Shown here one piece after another: positions 1 to 9,555 of a stretch of DNA of 64,000 bases. The stretch is from contig NZ_AP025305.1 in assembly GCF_036492635.1 (NCBI RefSeq), positions 496,001 to 560,000 of the forward strand, given 5' to 3'. The position numbers and the translations under genes were made by a program. The notes beneath the pieces are model-generated. The model was not told where the DNA came from and made no database searches. It was given only the letters and a program-made list of their open reading frames with translations. The stretch is from Aureibacter tunicatorum (GTDB lineage: Bacteria > Bacteroidota > Bacteroidia > Cytophagales > Cyclobacteriaceae). The number at the start of each line of letters is the position of its first letter. Position 1 is the stretch's first letter.

Positions 1-1
1 T

Positions 2-919
2 TCTAATTTTATCGAGAATATTGGAAGAGGAAACCTTACCGCTCCCGAATCTAAAGTTCTCCACAAAAGAAGCCGTGAAATCGTAGACCTCAAAAAAATC
101 CTTGCTACCGACTATACGCCTGAAGGTCGAGAGCTATACTTGCTGTTGTTTTCATTTTCCAATCCTTATATCATATTGCAGGAATTTTCCGAAGGGAGCA
201 TGCTGGAATATTCGAAAAAACCTCAAAGCCCATACAGAGAGTTTGAGCAAGATTCCAGACGAGGCATACAAATGGGAAGACTGGCCGCGTATGATTTATT
301 TCTCGGAAATTGGGACAGGCTCTGGTATAGCTTCAACGAGGGGAACATGCTTGTGTCTGGATCGTCCTACAATATTTCTACAATTGACCAGACGCTATCT
401 TTTGGAGATATGGACCATTTAGCCAACAAGGTTTTGGGATTAGGCAAAGAGGAAGATATGCTTGGCTCCAGAATGACACCTGAAGGTGAAAGGGAAAGTA
501 TATTCACTATGACTGATGTTGATGAGCAAGAGCTTACCTGCAAAGCGAATCAAATCGCGGAGAAATGCCTCCGAGCATTCAAAAAAATTATCGAAGAATT
601 CATGTCTCCCGGCACAGAAGCCCCGTCAGCCTTGGAAGGGCTTCACTTTACAATATATTCAAGTATAGTCATTGATCCATTAGCTTTGACGATCGGATTT
701 GTAGAAGGCTGCTTTGACATCGCTATGCACTCCAGGCTTTCTTCTGCTTTAATGGACCAAGCGAATCATGAACAATTCTTGGCAGAAGCTTCAGCATTTC
801 ATATGATGTGGCAAAAATTTCCACCTGTTCTTGACAGCTTCCCTCATATTGAAATCAAAAGAAAGTTGGACGAATACAAAGCCGCGCTGGGCCTCACAGC
901 TTCATATTCGGATAAATAA
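2..919 (+). CDS. Actin-fragmin-kinase-like protein (5' end outside window)
   Basis: The reading frame is open from base 2 to the stop at 917-919, so the gene begins left of the window; about 305 residues are visible and the first in-frame ATG (140) is probably internal. The segment GRLAAYDLFLGNWDRL, followed about 15 residues later by GNML and then IDQTLSF, resembles the catalytic core of actin-fragmin-kinase and HipA/PI3K-like folds: N-x-D-R as catalytic loop and an I-D as the metal-binding Asp. The C-terminal 150 residues look helical. No membrane segment or signal is visible in this part. Its substrate cannot be told from sequence. It converges with the SNF2 gene, with only two bases between the stops. 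The kinase-fold assignment is motif-based inference. Confidence 0.6.
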   Translation, partial: SNFIENIGRGNLTAPESKVLHKRSREIVDLKKILATDYTPEGRELYLLLFSFSNPYIILQEFSEGSMLEYSKKPQSPYREFEQDSRRGIQMGRLAAYDLFLGNWDRLWYSFNEGNMLVSGSSYNISTIDQTLSFGDMDHLANKVLGLGKEEDMLGSRMTPEGERESIFTMTDVDEQELTCKANQIAEKCLRAFKKIIEEFMSPGTEAPSALEGLHFTIYSSIVIDPLALTIGFVEGCFDIAMHSRLSSALMDQANHEQFLAEASAFHMMWQKFPPVLDSFPHIEIKRKLDEYKAALGLTASYSDK

Positions 920-921
920 CT

Positions 922-3900
922 CTATTGAGAGGAGTAGGAAACTAGCTCGTTTAGGTCGCTATCAGACATGTCTCCGATCCATTTCTCTCCCGCAGCGACA
1001 GTCAAGTCCGATAACTTTCGCTTTGTTCTGATCATTTCGTCGATTTTCTCTTCAAATGTGCCTTGGCATATCAAACGATGGACCATTACATTCCTTTTTT
1101 GGCCTATTCGATAGGCTCTGTCAGTTGCCTGAGCTTCTACAGCAGGATTCCACCACAAATCATAGTGAACAACATGCGAAGCTTGTGTCAAATTCAAACC
1201 TGTTCCCGCCGCTTTCAAGGACAGTACAAATACTCTACAATCCGGATCATTCTGAAATCGATCTACCATATGATCGCGTTCTTTTCGGCTCAAGCCACCA
1301 TGCAGAAATTGCGAATGCGTATGATATCGTTCATCTATCCAGTTTTGGAGCATATTACCCATTTCTGTGTATTGGGTAAATATCAATACCTTTTCTTCTG
1401 TCTCAAAGACACTGTCCAATACGGCAAACAACTGGTCGGTTTTTCCTGAATACTCCGGTTTGTTCATCTTGCCTTTCAAAAATTGGGCGGGGTGATTGCA
1501 AACTTGTTTGAGCGAAGTGATCATGCTCAATACCATTCCTTTTTTCTCTATGCCTTCATCCGCTCCTCCAATCGCTTTCATAGCTTTTTCTACTGTAGCT
1601 TGATAGATACTCGCTTGTTCTTCCGTCAAAGCGCAATATACATTTTGCTCAATCTTATCTGGCAAATCGGTAATGATCGTTTTATCGGTTTTCAAGCGAC
1701 GCAATAAAAACGGCGAAGTCATCTTTTTGAACCTTTCCAGCACATCGTGGTCATGGACTTCTTGGATAGGCTTGGCATAATGGTCAACAAACTTTTTGAC
1801 TGTACCCAAATAGCCTTTATTGGCAAAGTCCATAATACTCCAGTATTCCGAAAGCCTGTTTTCCACTGGCGTTCCGCTGAGTGCGATTTTAACGCTCGCG
1901 GGGATTGATTTTACCGCTTTGGTTTGAGCTGTAGAAGCATTCTTGATATTTTGAGCTTCATCAATAATCAAAGCATACCAGTCTTTTTTCTTCAGTTTGC
2001 TCAAATCCGTTCTCGCCATGCCATAAGTTGTCACCAGACAATCATAGTCTCCTTCCAACTTTCTGCCGGGACCGTGATAAATTTTCACCTCCAGCATAGG
2101 AGCGAATCTGGCGATTTCCTTATCCCAATTCGTCATCAAGCTTGTAGGGACAATGATCAGAACTTTTCCTGTGCTCAGTAAGCCGTCTTCTTTGAATTTG
2201 GCCAATGCAGAGATCGTTTGCAAGGTTTTACCCAAGCCCATATCATCGGCTAAAATACTGCCCAAGCCCAAGCGAGCGTTTTTATAGAGCCACGCATAAC
2301 CTCGCTCTTGGTAAGGTCTCAATACTGCTTGCAAGTTTTCCGCAGTTTCTACTTCGTAATCTTGGGTGAACTGTTCCAAAAGTTCCTTGGCTTCATCGCT
2401 AAGCACAATGTCGCATCCCTCATAGCTTTCAGAAAATGCCGCTTGCAAGACTTCATTGGCTCCCAGCTTTGGAGGGTTGTCCAATTTCCTCAATAGTTTA
2501 TTAACCTCGTCGGCTTGCAAGTGGACATACATGTCTTTGAATCGAATAAGACCTTTTTTGCCTTTGACCATAGCTCTAAAATCGTCCTCTGTCAAAAAAG
2601 TATCTTCCCCAATAGATATTCTCCACTCAAAGTTCAATAGCTCCATGATATTCAACTTTGCCGGCGAAGCATCAGGATGTTTTTGCACTTCCATAGTCAA
2701 CGTCGGAACCATCATCCTTTGTATGCTCTTAGGCAAAATCACTTCTATCCCCAAAAGGCGAATGGTCGGTAAAATATCAAAAAGAAAATTTTCAAAGCTC
2801 TCGATAGGAAACAGCAAATTCTTTTTTTCGCTGGATAGGAATTTATTGATCTTTGGAAAATATTCCGAGACTAAATTCAAGTCCTTGAACAATCCCAGCT
2901 TGGCTTTCTTGTTTCGATGCTTTTTCAATAGCTCATCAAAGGCGGACACAAAACCGCTTTTCCTTTCTTTAACTTTCAGCTTCATCGAAAAGTCTCCATC
3001 CGACCTTTCATCAAACCAAAATACAGGCACAAGCTCTTTTTCTGTAATAAATAATTTTTGAAGCCATAAATGAATAGCGTCAGGAACACTGGAAGACAAT
3101 TCTTCATCAAAACCAACAGGCTCCTCTTCAAAAAAAGCGTCAAAAACCAATTGGTCCGTGTCTATGCCACTTCCTCTTAAATCGAATGCATTTTCACGCA
3201 CCCAGCCTCCCACATACCAATCCACTAAGATATTTAATTGCTCTTCGGCCTTGATCCTCTCAAACCCGCTTTCTTGTTGCAACAAAAGCAGGTCCGGAGG
3301 CAACAATTTGGACATGTTTTCAAAAATATTTCTCGACGCCTTGTCCATCAAAAGAGGAATCCATCTGCAATGAAACTTATTGCCAATCTTTTCGACTTGA
3401 GGGACAAAAGTTTTCTCCAATAATATTCTGGACACATACAAGCTCAAAGCATATAAGACTTTCCATTCTTTAAGCCAATGAGACATCTTGCTTGCATCTT
3501 GGCTTAATATCAAGCTCTGTATCATCTTTGGACTTTGATACGTTTGAGGCAAAGGAACATATTCTCCTTCTATTTGATAATACCAAGCTAATTTATTGTT
3601 TGGTTTCACTATAATTTGCAAAGCTTCCGCCTTATGCCAAAATGCAGGTGTTTCTTGCTCTTGAATGCTTTTATGAAAGTTCTTGTAACTTTTACCTGTT
3701 GCATTGTATGCTTTCTTCAAGACTGATTTAAAGTCCTTGGAATAGAATAATGGCTTGTCATTTAAGATAGCGAACATTCTCTCCTGCACAGAAACAAGAT
3801 TTGAAAAGTCGATCTCTTCAAATACATTTTTATCAAAATAATAAGATTCTCCTCTGATCGAGAGCTCTTCCATATGCTTTTTCAATTCAAAAAAATGTCC

Positions 3901-4440
3901 TTGAAAGCTTTCCATCTCTATGCCTTGTTGCTTTAAAGACTTTGGCAAATCCAATCCTTTTAATTTGAGAATAAGAAAAGGATTTCTGTTGATCTCTTCT
4001 GAAAGCTTGTAAATGACCGCAGCCAAATGCTTGCAAGGAACCGCATGGTCGGGACATGAGCACTTCATTTTCAAATCGTCCCATCGGCTTGGGAAAAGAG
4101 CTACTCCATGATTTTTGCAAACTTGTTCCAATTCTTTGGGCATTTGCATATTCATAAGCTTAGCGAGCACCAAATCATCATTAACGACAGCATCGACTAA
4201 AGCCAACTTTTGTTCACGTTCCAGTTGTGGCACTGTTATTCTCACTTTGTATGAATTCCTAAATGAACCTGACACATCAGCGTGAATTTCATTGCCGTTG
4301 ATTTCCAAAGCGTATACTGCTCCTTTATTCGCATAAGTCTTTCCTCTAGGCAACCTGTTGCTATAGTCAATTTCGCTCAAAGATTTTAGCCAACGCTCTC
4401 CCCACCAAGTATTCGAATTATTGCCTCTGCCTATTGCCAT
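922..4440 (-). CDS. SWIM zinc-finger SNF2-family helicase/ATPase
   Basis: A 1,172-residue Swi2/Snf2 double-stranded DNA translocase, probably cytoplasmic. An N-terminal SWIM zinc finger is seen at residues 127-138 (CSCPDHAVPCKH, the C-x-C...C-x-H pattern). A long bacterial SNF2-associated middle region follows. The helicase core starts near residue 705, with Walker A DDMGLGKT (Lys738), DEAQ box at about 827-830, SGTPVENR motif III, and a C-terminal helicase domain ending in the arginine-finger region ATDRAYRIGQ. This architecture is standard for bacterial SNF2 proteins of Bacteroidota and Firmicutes, whose roles in DNA or RNA-polymerase remodelling are mostly undefined. The ATG at 4440 lies 145 bases from the divergent ABC-transporter gene. 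No truncation or missing motif was noticed. Confidence 0.92.
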   Translation of the reverse strand: MAIGRGNNSNTWWGERWLKSLSEIDYSNRLPRGKTYANKGAVYALEINGNEIHADVSGSFRNSYKVRITVPQLEREQKLALVDAVVNDDLVLAKLMNMQMPKELEQVCKNHGVALFPSRWDDLKMKCSCPDHAVPCKHLAAVIYKLSEEINRNPFLILKLKGLDLPKSLKQQGIEMESFQGHFFELKKHMEELSIRGESYYFDKNVFEEIDFSNLVSVQERMFAILNDKPLFYSKDFKSVLKKAYNATGKSYKNFHKSIQEQETPAFWHKAEALQIIVKPNNKLAWYYQIEGEYVPLPQTYQSPKMIQSLILSQDASKMSHWLKEWKVLYALSLYVSRILLEKTFVPQVEKIGNKFHCRWIPLLMDKASRNIFENMSKLLPPDLLLLQQESGFERIKAEEQLNILVDWYVGGWVRENAFDLRGSGIDTDQLVFDAFFEEEPVGFDEELSSSVPDAIHLWLQKLFITEKELVPVFWFDERSDGDFSMKLKVKERKSGFVSAFDELLKKHRNKKAKLGLFKDLNLVSEYFPKINKFLSSEKKNLLFPIESFENFLFDILPTIRLLGIEVILPKSIQRMMVPTLTMEVQKHPDASPAKLNIMELLNFEWRISIGEDTFLTEDDFRAMVKGKKGLIRFKDMYVHLQADEVNKLLRKLDNPPKLGANEVLQAAFSESYEGCDIVLSDEAKELLEQFTQDYEVETAENLQAVLRPYQERGYAWLYKNARLGLGSILADDMGLGKTLQTISALAKFKEDGLLSTGKVLIIVPTSLMTNWDKEIARFAPMLEVKIYHGPGRKLEGDYDCLVTTYGMARTDLSKLKKKDWYALIIDEAQNIKNASTAQTKAVKSIPASVKIALSGTPVENRLSEYWSIMDFANKGYLGTVKKFVDHYAKPIQEVHDHDVLERFKKMTSPFLLRRLKTDKTIITDLPDKIEQNVYCALTEEQASIYQATVEKAMKAIGGADEGIEKKGMVLSMITSLKQVCNHPAQFLKGKMNKPEYSGKTDQLFAVLDSVFETEEKVLIFTQYTEMGNMLQNWIDERYHTHSQFLHGGLSRKERDHMVDRFQNDPDCRVFVLSLKAAGTGLNLTQASHVVHYDLWWNPAVEAQATDRAYRIGQKRNVMVHRLICQGTFEEKIDEMIRTKRKLSDLTVAAGEKWIGDMSDSDLNELVSYSSQ

Positions 4441-4585
4441 AGTCGATATTGTTACGATTGAATTTGAAAAAGCAATAATACAAAATTATTCTACATTGAT
4501 TCCTTTATTATCCTCTATGTGCTTGTTGTTGGATATTAATTCATATCTTTACTCCACATTATTCAACTAAAGGACAGAGAGTATC

Positions 4586-5524
4586 TTGGACATATTAAAG
4601 GCAGAACACATTTCAAAGCAATACCAGGATCACATAGCCCTGAATGATTTCAGCTTGTCGATTCCTAAAAACTCGATATTCGGATTGTTGGGTCCCAATG
4701 GCGCCGGGAAGTCGACTTTTATCCGAATCATCACACAGATTATCATGTCCGATTCGGGCAAGATATGGTTTGACGGTGAAGAGTTAAAGCCTGAGCATAT
4801 CAGCCAAATAGGCTACTTGCCTGAAGAGCGCGGCTTGTACAAAAAGATGAAAGTGGGAGAACAATTGCTTTATCTCGCGCAACTCAAAGGGATGAAAAAA
4901 AGCGAAGCCACCAGAAAAGTGAAGCATTGGCTGGAAAAATTCGAGATTGCCCAATGGTGGAGCAAGAATATTGAGGATCTTTCTAAAGGAATGCAGCAAA
5001 AGATACAGTTCATTGCCACTGTGCTACATGACCCAAAGCTGATAATTCTAGACGAGCCTTTCACTGGCTTTGACCCTATAAATGCGAGATTGATCAAAAA
5101 AGAAATCATCAAGCTAAGAGACAAGGGAGCTTCCATTATCTTTTCAACGCATAGAATGGAGTCTGTCGAAGAACTTTGCGATCATTTGGCTTTGATCTAC
5201 AAATCGCGAAAAATATTGGATGGCAGAAAAGACGATATCAAAGCCGATTATAAAAACAATACTTATGTAGTTGAGCATATTGGAGAGTTGTCCAATCTCG
5301 ATGCAAGGCTTGAAATCTTGGAATCTAAAATCAAAGACGACGACAGGCATGTCACTAGAATAAAACTTTCCAGAGACGAGTCTCCGAATGAGCTGCTGAA
5401 GTATCTGATTGAAAAAACGGAAATTCACGGTTTCAAAGAATTGCTGCCTAGCATCAATGATATATTTATTTCAAAAATTAATGAAGTAAAAAATGAGCAA
5501 AATTTGGCTAATCATACAGCGTGA
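4586..5524 (+). CDS. ABC transporter ATP-binding protein, NatA-like
   Basis: A 312-residue ATPase subunit of an ABC-2-type exporter. Walker A is GPNGAGKST at 36-44, the signature LSKGMQQ at about 132-138, Walker B LIILDEPF at 152-159, and an STH switch histidine near 189. The last 90 residues form the DUF4162-like tail common in NatA/YhaQ proteins. The start is a TTG, preceded by a good AGGA-type ribosome site 10-15 bases upstream; no in-frame ATG lies nearby. It overlaps the permease gene by 32 bases, so the two are translationally coupled and form one exporter. The NatAB-type sodium or drug export role is by family only; substrate unknown. Confidence 0.9.
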   Translation: MDILKAEHISKQYQDHIALNDFSLSIPKNSIFGLLGPNGAGKSTFIRIITQIIMSDSGKIWFDGEELKPEHISQIGYLPEERGLYKKMKVGEQLLYLAQLKGMKKSEATRKVKHWLEKFEIAQWWSKNIEDLSKGMQQKIQFIATVLHDPKLIILDEPFTGFDPINARLIKKEIIKLRDKGASIIFSTHRMESVEELCDHLALIYKSRKILDGRKDDIKADYKNNTYVVEHIGELSNLDARLEILESKIKDDDRHVTRIKLSRDESPNELLKYLIEKTEIHGFKELLPSINDIFISKINEVKNEQNLANHTA

Positions 5525-6785
5525 GTATCTCACTAGAGTTAGAAAAAAGTCTTTTATCATCATGACCTTTCTTGGGCCTTTGCTATTCGCATGCTTGTGG
5601 CTGTTGCCATTTTGGCTGGCGACGGAAGGCGGTGAGCAAAAAACCATAGAAGTGCTGGATGAAAGCGAAATGTTTATCGGCAAATTCCAAAACAACGACG
5701 AGGTGAAGTTTGTCTACATTGACGGTTCTTTGGATTCGGCCAAAATGACTTACAAATCCAGCGGGTTCGATGGCTTGCTGTATATACCAAGACTGGATGT
5801 CAATAATCCGGAAGGAATAAACTTTTTCTCTAAAAACAGCCCCAGCTTAAGCGTGCTGTCATCCATTGAGGAAAAGATCGAAAGGGTCATTGAAAACTAT
5901 CGACTCAAGTCCTTAGGCATCGACAAAGCGGAGATAGAAGCTTTAGCGCCCCATATCAGCATACATACCGTCAGCCTCACTGATGAAGGAGAACAGGAAA
6001 ATAACGCCATAGTGGCTTCCGCGGTAGGCTATATCTTTTCGTTTATGATCTATATGTTCATCTTTATGTATGGATCTCAAGTGATGAGAGGCGTTATCGA
6101 GGAAAAAACCAATCGAATCGTAGAAGTGATTATTTCCTCAGTCAAACCTTTCCAATTGATGATGGGAAAAATACTTGGAGTCGCCGCTGTGGTATTGACG
6201 CAATTGGTGCTTTGGACTGCGCTTTCCACTGTGGCTATTCAAATCATTTCCACCATGCTTGGCGTGCAAGAAACAGCTCAACAGATCAGCATGGAACAAG
6301 CCGGTGACATCAGCTCATTGTCTGGTGACATGGGGGAAATTTACAAAGCGATCATGCAGCTTTCTTTCGCTAAAATTATCGGTTCATTTATTTTCTTCTT
6401 CTTAGGTGGGTATCTTCTATATGCATCTTTATTTGCGGCAATTGGAAGCGCGGTGGATTCGGATACCGATTCGCAACAATTCATGTTGCCGATTACTATT
6501 CCTTTGATTTTCGCTTTGATTTCCCTTTCGGGAGTTATCAGGGATCCGGATAGCGATTTTGCATTTTGGATGTCGATCATTCCTTTTACCTCTCCGATCG
6601 TCATGGTTATGCGGGTTCCTTTTGGCGTTGATACTTGGGAATTGCTATTATCCATGGCATTGCTTGTCATAGGATTTATATGGACGACTTATATCGCCGG
6701 AAGAATTTATAGAATTGGCATATTGATGCATGGAAGCAAAGTCAACTATCAGACTTTGGTCAAATGGTTTAAAACCAAAAATTAA
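5493..6785 (+). CDS. ABC transporter permease, NatB/ABC-2 family
   Basis: A 430-residue membrane subunit. One hydrophobic helix sits near residues 20-45 (FIIMTFLGPLLFACLWLLPF), then a roughly 130-residue extracytoplasmic domain, then five hydrophobic segments from about residue 175 to the end. The stretch after the second helix (GVIEEKTNRIVEVIISSVKP) is the hallmark of ABC-2 permeases of the NatB/YhaP type. It overlaps the ATPase gene by 32 bases and is followed by a strong intrinsic terminator, so the two genes form a complete two-gene operon. The exported substrate is not indicated. Confidence 0.9.
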   Translation: MSKIWLIIQREYLTRVRKKSFIIMTFLGPLLFACLWLLPFWLATEGGEQKTIEVLDESEMFIGKFQNNDEVKFVYIDGSLDSAKMTYKSSGFDGLLYIPRLDVNNPEGINFFSKNSPSLSVLSSIEEKIERVIENYRLKSLGIDKAEIEALAPHISIHTVSLTDEGEQENNAIVASAVGYIFSFMIYMFIFMYGSQVMRGVIEEKTNRIVEVIISSVKPFQLMMGKILGVAAVVLTQLVLWTALSTVAIQIISTMLGVQETAQQISMEQAGDISSLSGDMGEIYKAIMQLSFAKIIGSFIFFFLGGYLLYASLFAAIGSAVDSDTDSQQFMLPITIPLIFALISLSGVIRDPDSDFAFWMSIIPFTSPIVMVMRVPFGVDTWELLLSMALLVIGFIWTTYIAGRIYRIGILMHGSKVNYQTLVKWFKTKN

Positions 6786-6806
6786 TGGCGCAAAACATAT
6801 GGTGAA

Positions 6807-6840
6807 AAGCTGCTTCAAACACTCTGGAGCAGCTTTTTTT
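6807..6840 (+). terminator. Intrinsic terminator after ABC exporter operon
   Basis: An 8-bp stem AAGCTGCT/AGCAGCTT (6807-6814 with 6828-6835) runs directly into a T tract, 20 bases after the permease stop. Confidence 0.85.
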
Positions 6841-6883
6841 ATTTGTCGAAAACCCATTTTGTCTTTCCTCTGTTATTTCATCG

Positions 6884-8260
6884 ATGGATTTCGCATATGA
6901 CGATAACATAAAAAAAGATCATAAAAGCATCTCTTCTCCATTGGCAACAGCGAAAATGCCGATACAAAGGCATGTGGGGTTCGAATTTGAAATTTCTTGG
7001 AGAACCTACAAGGCCAAATCCGGTAAAATGGATGAAGCTATGCAAAATCCAGGGCCAGAGAATTCAGACTTCTTGAAAAAGAAAGATCAAATCTTTCAGA
7101 GCGATACATTCGAAGTTCAAGCGGACGAAACGACTGATAACCAAAGCGACTTTGAAGTCATAACAATTCCCTTCAGCGAGGATGCCTCAGGACTGGAAGA
7201 GCTTAGGACAACCGGACATAAACTTGTGGATTTCTTTCAGCAAATGGAGTTGGTGAGCAAAGCCAGCCCGACAAAATGCATTACTTTAGAACCAATGAAT
7301 AGATTCGGGGTAGTGACTATGGATGATGCATTTGTCAAGCCGAACTTTCCATTCGTCATCACTCCGCAAATGACCGCAGGGTTTAGGCTCAGCGAAATTC
7401 CGGATTTTTTACAAGATATCTTTCCCACGGAGGCAAGTCCTTACGGAGCTAATTTCAGAACCCGATTCGGCCAAAAAGCAGTCACGCGTTCGCACCTTAA
7501 AGATTTCTTTTATGAAAAACATTACCGTTCCAATGTCGCCAATGGAGAAATCCCCAATAAAGTCGAGGCTGGTCGCAAGAAGTTTTTGGCGAATCATCCC
7601 GACCTGCCACCTTGGAGCATGAGTCCAAACCTTCGAGGACTTCTTTGCCTGATCGTCCATTACCTTGATTCCTGCTCAAAGCTGTATTTGACTTATCCAA
7701 AGTCTGCGATGAACCTTTTGGCAAGAACGGACTTTGCTGAGATGTTTAAGGTTCTTCCTTTAAAAGAACGGATTTACTTTGGACCTAAACATCCCGAGCG
7801 TTGGCTTAGGCTTGTTAAATGTTGTCACCCATACATGTCATGGAAGGATCCTGTGTTCAAGCATGGAGTATACAAAGACGCAAAAGATGAAAAGGACAAA
7901 CACATACTAGATGAAGTAACTATCCAAAAGTGGTTGCAGAATATTCCTAGAGGTGTTGATATGCTCAGCAAGCATCATTTTCCAAATTTCGAGCATGCCC
8001 ATCATCTGGAATCCATGGGAGAGTACAGGGACAAGACTGACCCTGGAGGTGGAACCAATACGACGAGAGCGCCTATCATCGAGATCAGGGGAATGGAAAC
8101 TATCGACAAGCCGGAAGTTTTGCCTCGCTGGATGGAAAACGCTTGGAAAATGATTTACGCTCTAAACAATAGACTTAACTTAAAATACGGAGAGCCATTC
8201 GAAATAGACGAAGACAAGCTGGAAGTGTTTTGCGCCAAGCCACCGCCGTTTCGTCCTTAG
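6884..8260 (+). CDS. Hypothetical protein, amidoligase-like N-terminal motif
   Basis: A 458-residue soluble protein that I cannot assign firmly. After a short polar leader ending in AKMPIQRH, the segment VGFEFEISW is followed about 60 residues later by VQAD and SDFEVITIPF. That order, a (V)GxExE strand, an acidic site, then an E-(V/I)-T-x-P-F strand, is what COOH-NH2 ligase/glutamate-cysteine-ligase-like (amidoligase) proteins show, so a ligase fold is possible. The C-terminal part has TNTTRAPIIEIRGME, which could be another active-site strand. The leader with PIQR also resembles the start of cargo proteins linked to contractile injection systems, but no such system is in the window. No signal peptide or membrane helix. 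It stands alone after the terminator of the ABC operon. Confidence 0.55.
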   Translation: MDFAYDDNIKKDHKSISSPLATAKMPIQRHVGFEFEISWRTYKAKSGKMDEAMQNPGPENSDFLKKKDQIFQSDTFEVQADETTDNQSDFEVITIPFSEDASGLEELRTTGHKLVDFFQQMELVSKASPTKCITLEPMNRFGVVTMDDAFVKPNFPFVITPQMTAGFRLSEIPDFLQDIFPTEASPYGANFRTRFGQKAVTRSHLKDFFYEKHYRSNVANGEIPNKVEAGRKKFLANHPDLPPWSMSPNLRGLLCLIVHYLDSCSKLYLTYPKSAMNLLARTDFAEMFKVLPLKERIYFGPKHPERWLRLVKCCHPYMSWKDPVFKHGVYKDAKDEKDKHILDEVTIQKWLQNIPRGVDMLSKHHFPNFEHAHHLESMGEYRDKTDPGGGTNTTRAPIIEIRGMETIDKPEVLPRWMENAWKMIYALNNRLNLKYGEPFEIDEDKLEVFCAKPPPFRP

Positions 8261-8427
8261 AAGCTTGAGTGGAAGACTTCGTGACTGGTTGAGGTTAATT
8301 AAAGAAAAATCTAATAAAATGGTTCACATCATGTACTTCACTCTCTGATCAAAATCTGTGATTTATTAATTCATTTGCATATCACCTGTCGAAGAAGTAT
8401 TTTTGAATCAATCAATTAGCTATAGCC

Positions 8428-9315
8428 ATGATCGAAAAATTCATCAATCCATTCACTGATTTTGGGTTCATGAGATTGTTTGGAGAAGAGCAAAACAAGG
8501 ATCTTTTGATTGATTTTTTGAATCAACTGCTTCCTGAAAAAGACCAAATCAAAGACTTGTCTTTTCATCAAAACGAGCATTACTCCAGATCCGCGGAAGA
8601 CCGACAGGCTATTTTTGATTTATACTGCGAGAACCAAGACGGCGAAAAGTTTATCATCGAGCTGCAAAGAGCCAAGCAAACAAACTTCAAGGAAAGAAGC
8701 TTGTATTACGCCTCTTTCCCTATTCAGGAACAAGCCAAATCGGGCATGGATTGGAAATTCGACCTAAAAGGGGTTTATACGATTGGCATCATGAATTTCT
8801 TATTTGATGAGCATAAAGACAAACCGGACAAACTTCTGCATCATGTGCAATTGATGGAATTGGAGATGAAAGAAGTCTATTACGACAAGCTGACCTTTAT
8901 CTATCTTGAAATTCCCAAATTCAAAAAAGAACTGAATGAGCTAAAAACACGCTTTGACAAATGGCTGTACTTGCTTAGCAATTTGAACAAACTCACTGAT
9001 CGACCTGTGGAACTGCAAGAACGTGTCTTTCAGAAATTTTTCGATACGGCTGAAATCGCCAAATACAACCCTAAACAACTGCATGAATATCGCGAATCGC
9101 TCAAGCAAATGAGAGATTACTATAATACCATGGAAACGGCTAAGGGGGAAGCAAAAGAGGAAGGCATTGAAATAGGAATTGAAATAGGCAAAGAAAAAGG
9201 CAAAAAAGAAGAAAAAATTCAAATAGCTAAATCCCTGATTGCTTTAGGTCTTTCTGTCGACCAAATCATGCAAGCGACAAGCCTTAGTGTTGAGGATATC
9301 GAAAAACTGAAATGA
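8428..9315 (+). CDS. Rpn family recombination-promoting nuclease (PDDEXK transposase-like)
   Basis: A 295-residue protein of the PD-(D/E)XK 'transposase' family (PDDEXK_2/Rpn). It opens with the family hallmark FINPFTDFGFMRLFGEEQNK. The nuclease core is IFDLYCENQDGEKFIIELQR at about residues 70-90, giving the D...ExQ catalytic set. The C-terminus has the usual low-complexity charged run of G-I-E-I-G and K-E-K-G repeats followed by a short helical module. Rpn proteins promote RecA-independent recombination in E. coli; many copies per genome are usual in Bacteroidota. Start ATG at 8428. No terminal inverted repeats typical of an insertion sequence were found around it, so it is reported as a gene and not a mobile element. 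It borders the accessory island. Confidence 0.88.
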   Translation: MIEKFINPFTDFGFMRLFGEEQNKDLLIDFLNQLLPEKDQIKDLSFHQNEHYSRSAEDRQAIFDLYCENQDGEKFIIELQRAKQTNFKERSLYYASFPIQEQAKSGMDWKFDLKGVYTIGIMNFLFDEHKDKPDKLLHHVQLMELEMKEVYYDKLTFIYLEIPKFKKELNELKTRFDKWLYLLSNLNKLTDRPVELQERVFQKFFDTAEIAKYNPKQLHEYRESLKQMRDYYNTMETAKGEAKEEGIEIGIEIGKEKGKKEEKIQIAKSLIALGLSVDQIMQATSLSVEDIEKLK

Positions 9316-9360
9316 TCGATGTATTCGCTTCTTCACATCACAGATGCTAGGTTTTAAACA

Positions 9361-9379
9361 TTCGCATTTCAAATGCGAA
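9361..9379. repeat. Perfect 19-base palindrome, REP-like
   Basis: Bases 9361-9379 are 9-bp arms TTCGCATTT/AAATGCGAA around a single C. It sits 25 bases before the first GCGCAGGTT palindrome unit and marks the left edge of the repeat-rich island. Confidence 0.7.
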
Positions 9380-9403
9380 CGAGCTGGTGTCTCTCTCAAT
9401 ACT

Positions 9404-9510
9404 CTAGCGCAGGTTTGCAACCTGTGCTTTGCTGGCATACTCAACTGCTTTTATCAAAGATCTAAAATAAAAGCCCCAGCTTATGCCAAGGCTTTTAATT
9501 ATTGCAACAG
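9404..9510. repeat. REP-like unit 1
   Basis: The unit begins with a hairpin GCGCAGGTT-TGC-AACCTGTGC (interrupted 10-bp stem) followed by a conserved tail containing GCTGGCATACTCAA and a second hairpin AAAAGCC...AGGCTTTT. Related units recur near 10373, 12157, 13125, 14551 and, partly, 15554. Confidence 0.75.
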
Positions 9511-9555
9511 CTAACTGCTAGAATTAATATTTGAAACACTACTGCATTATACTCA

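Noticed and set aside
2456-3061. 201-codon frame on the plus strand
   Set aside because: It is antisense within the SNF2 helicase gene, with no family features.
8428-9315. Insertion sequence around the Rpn/PDDEXK gene
   Set aside because: No terminal inverted repeats or target duplication were found, and the family is not a classical transposase.
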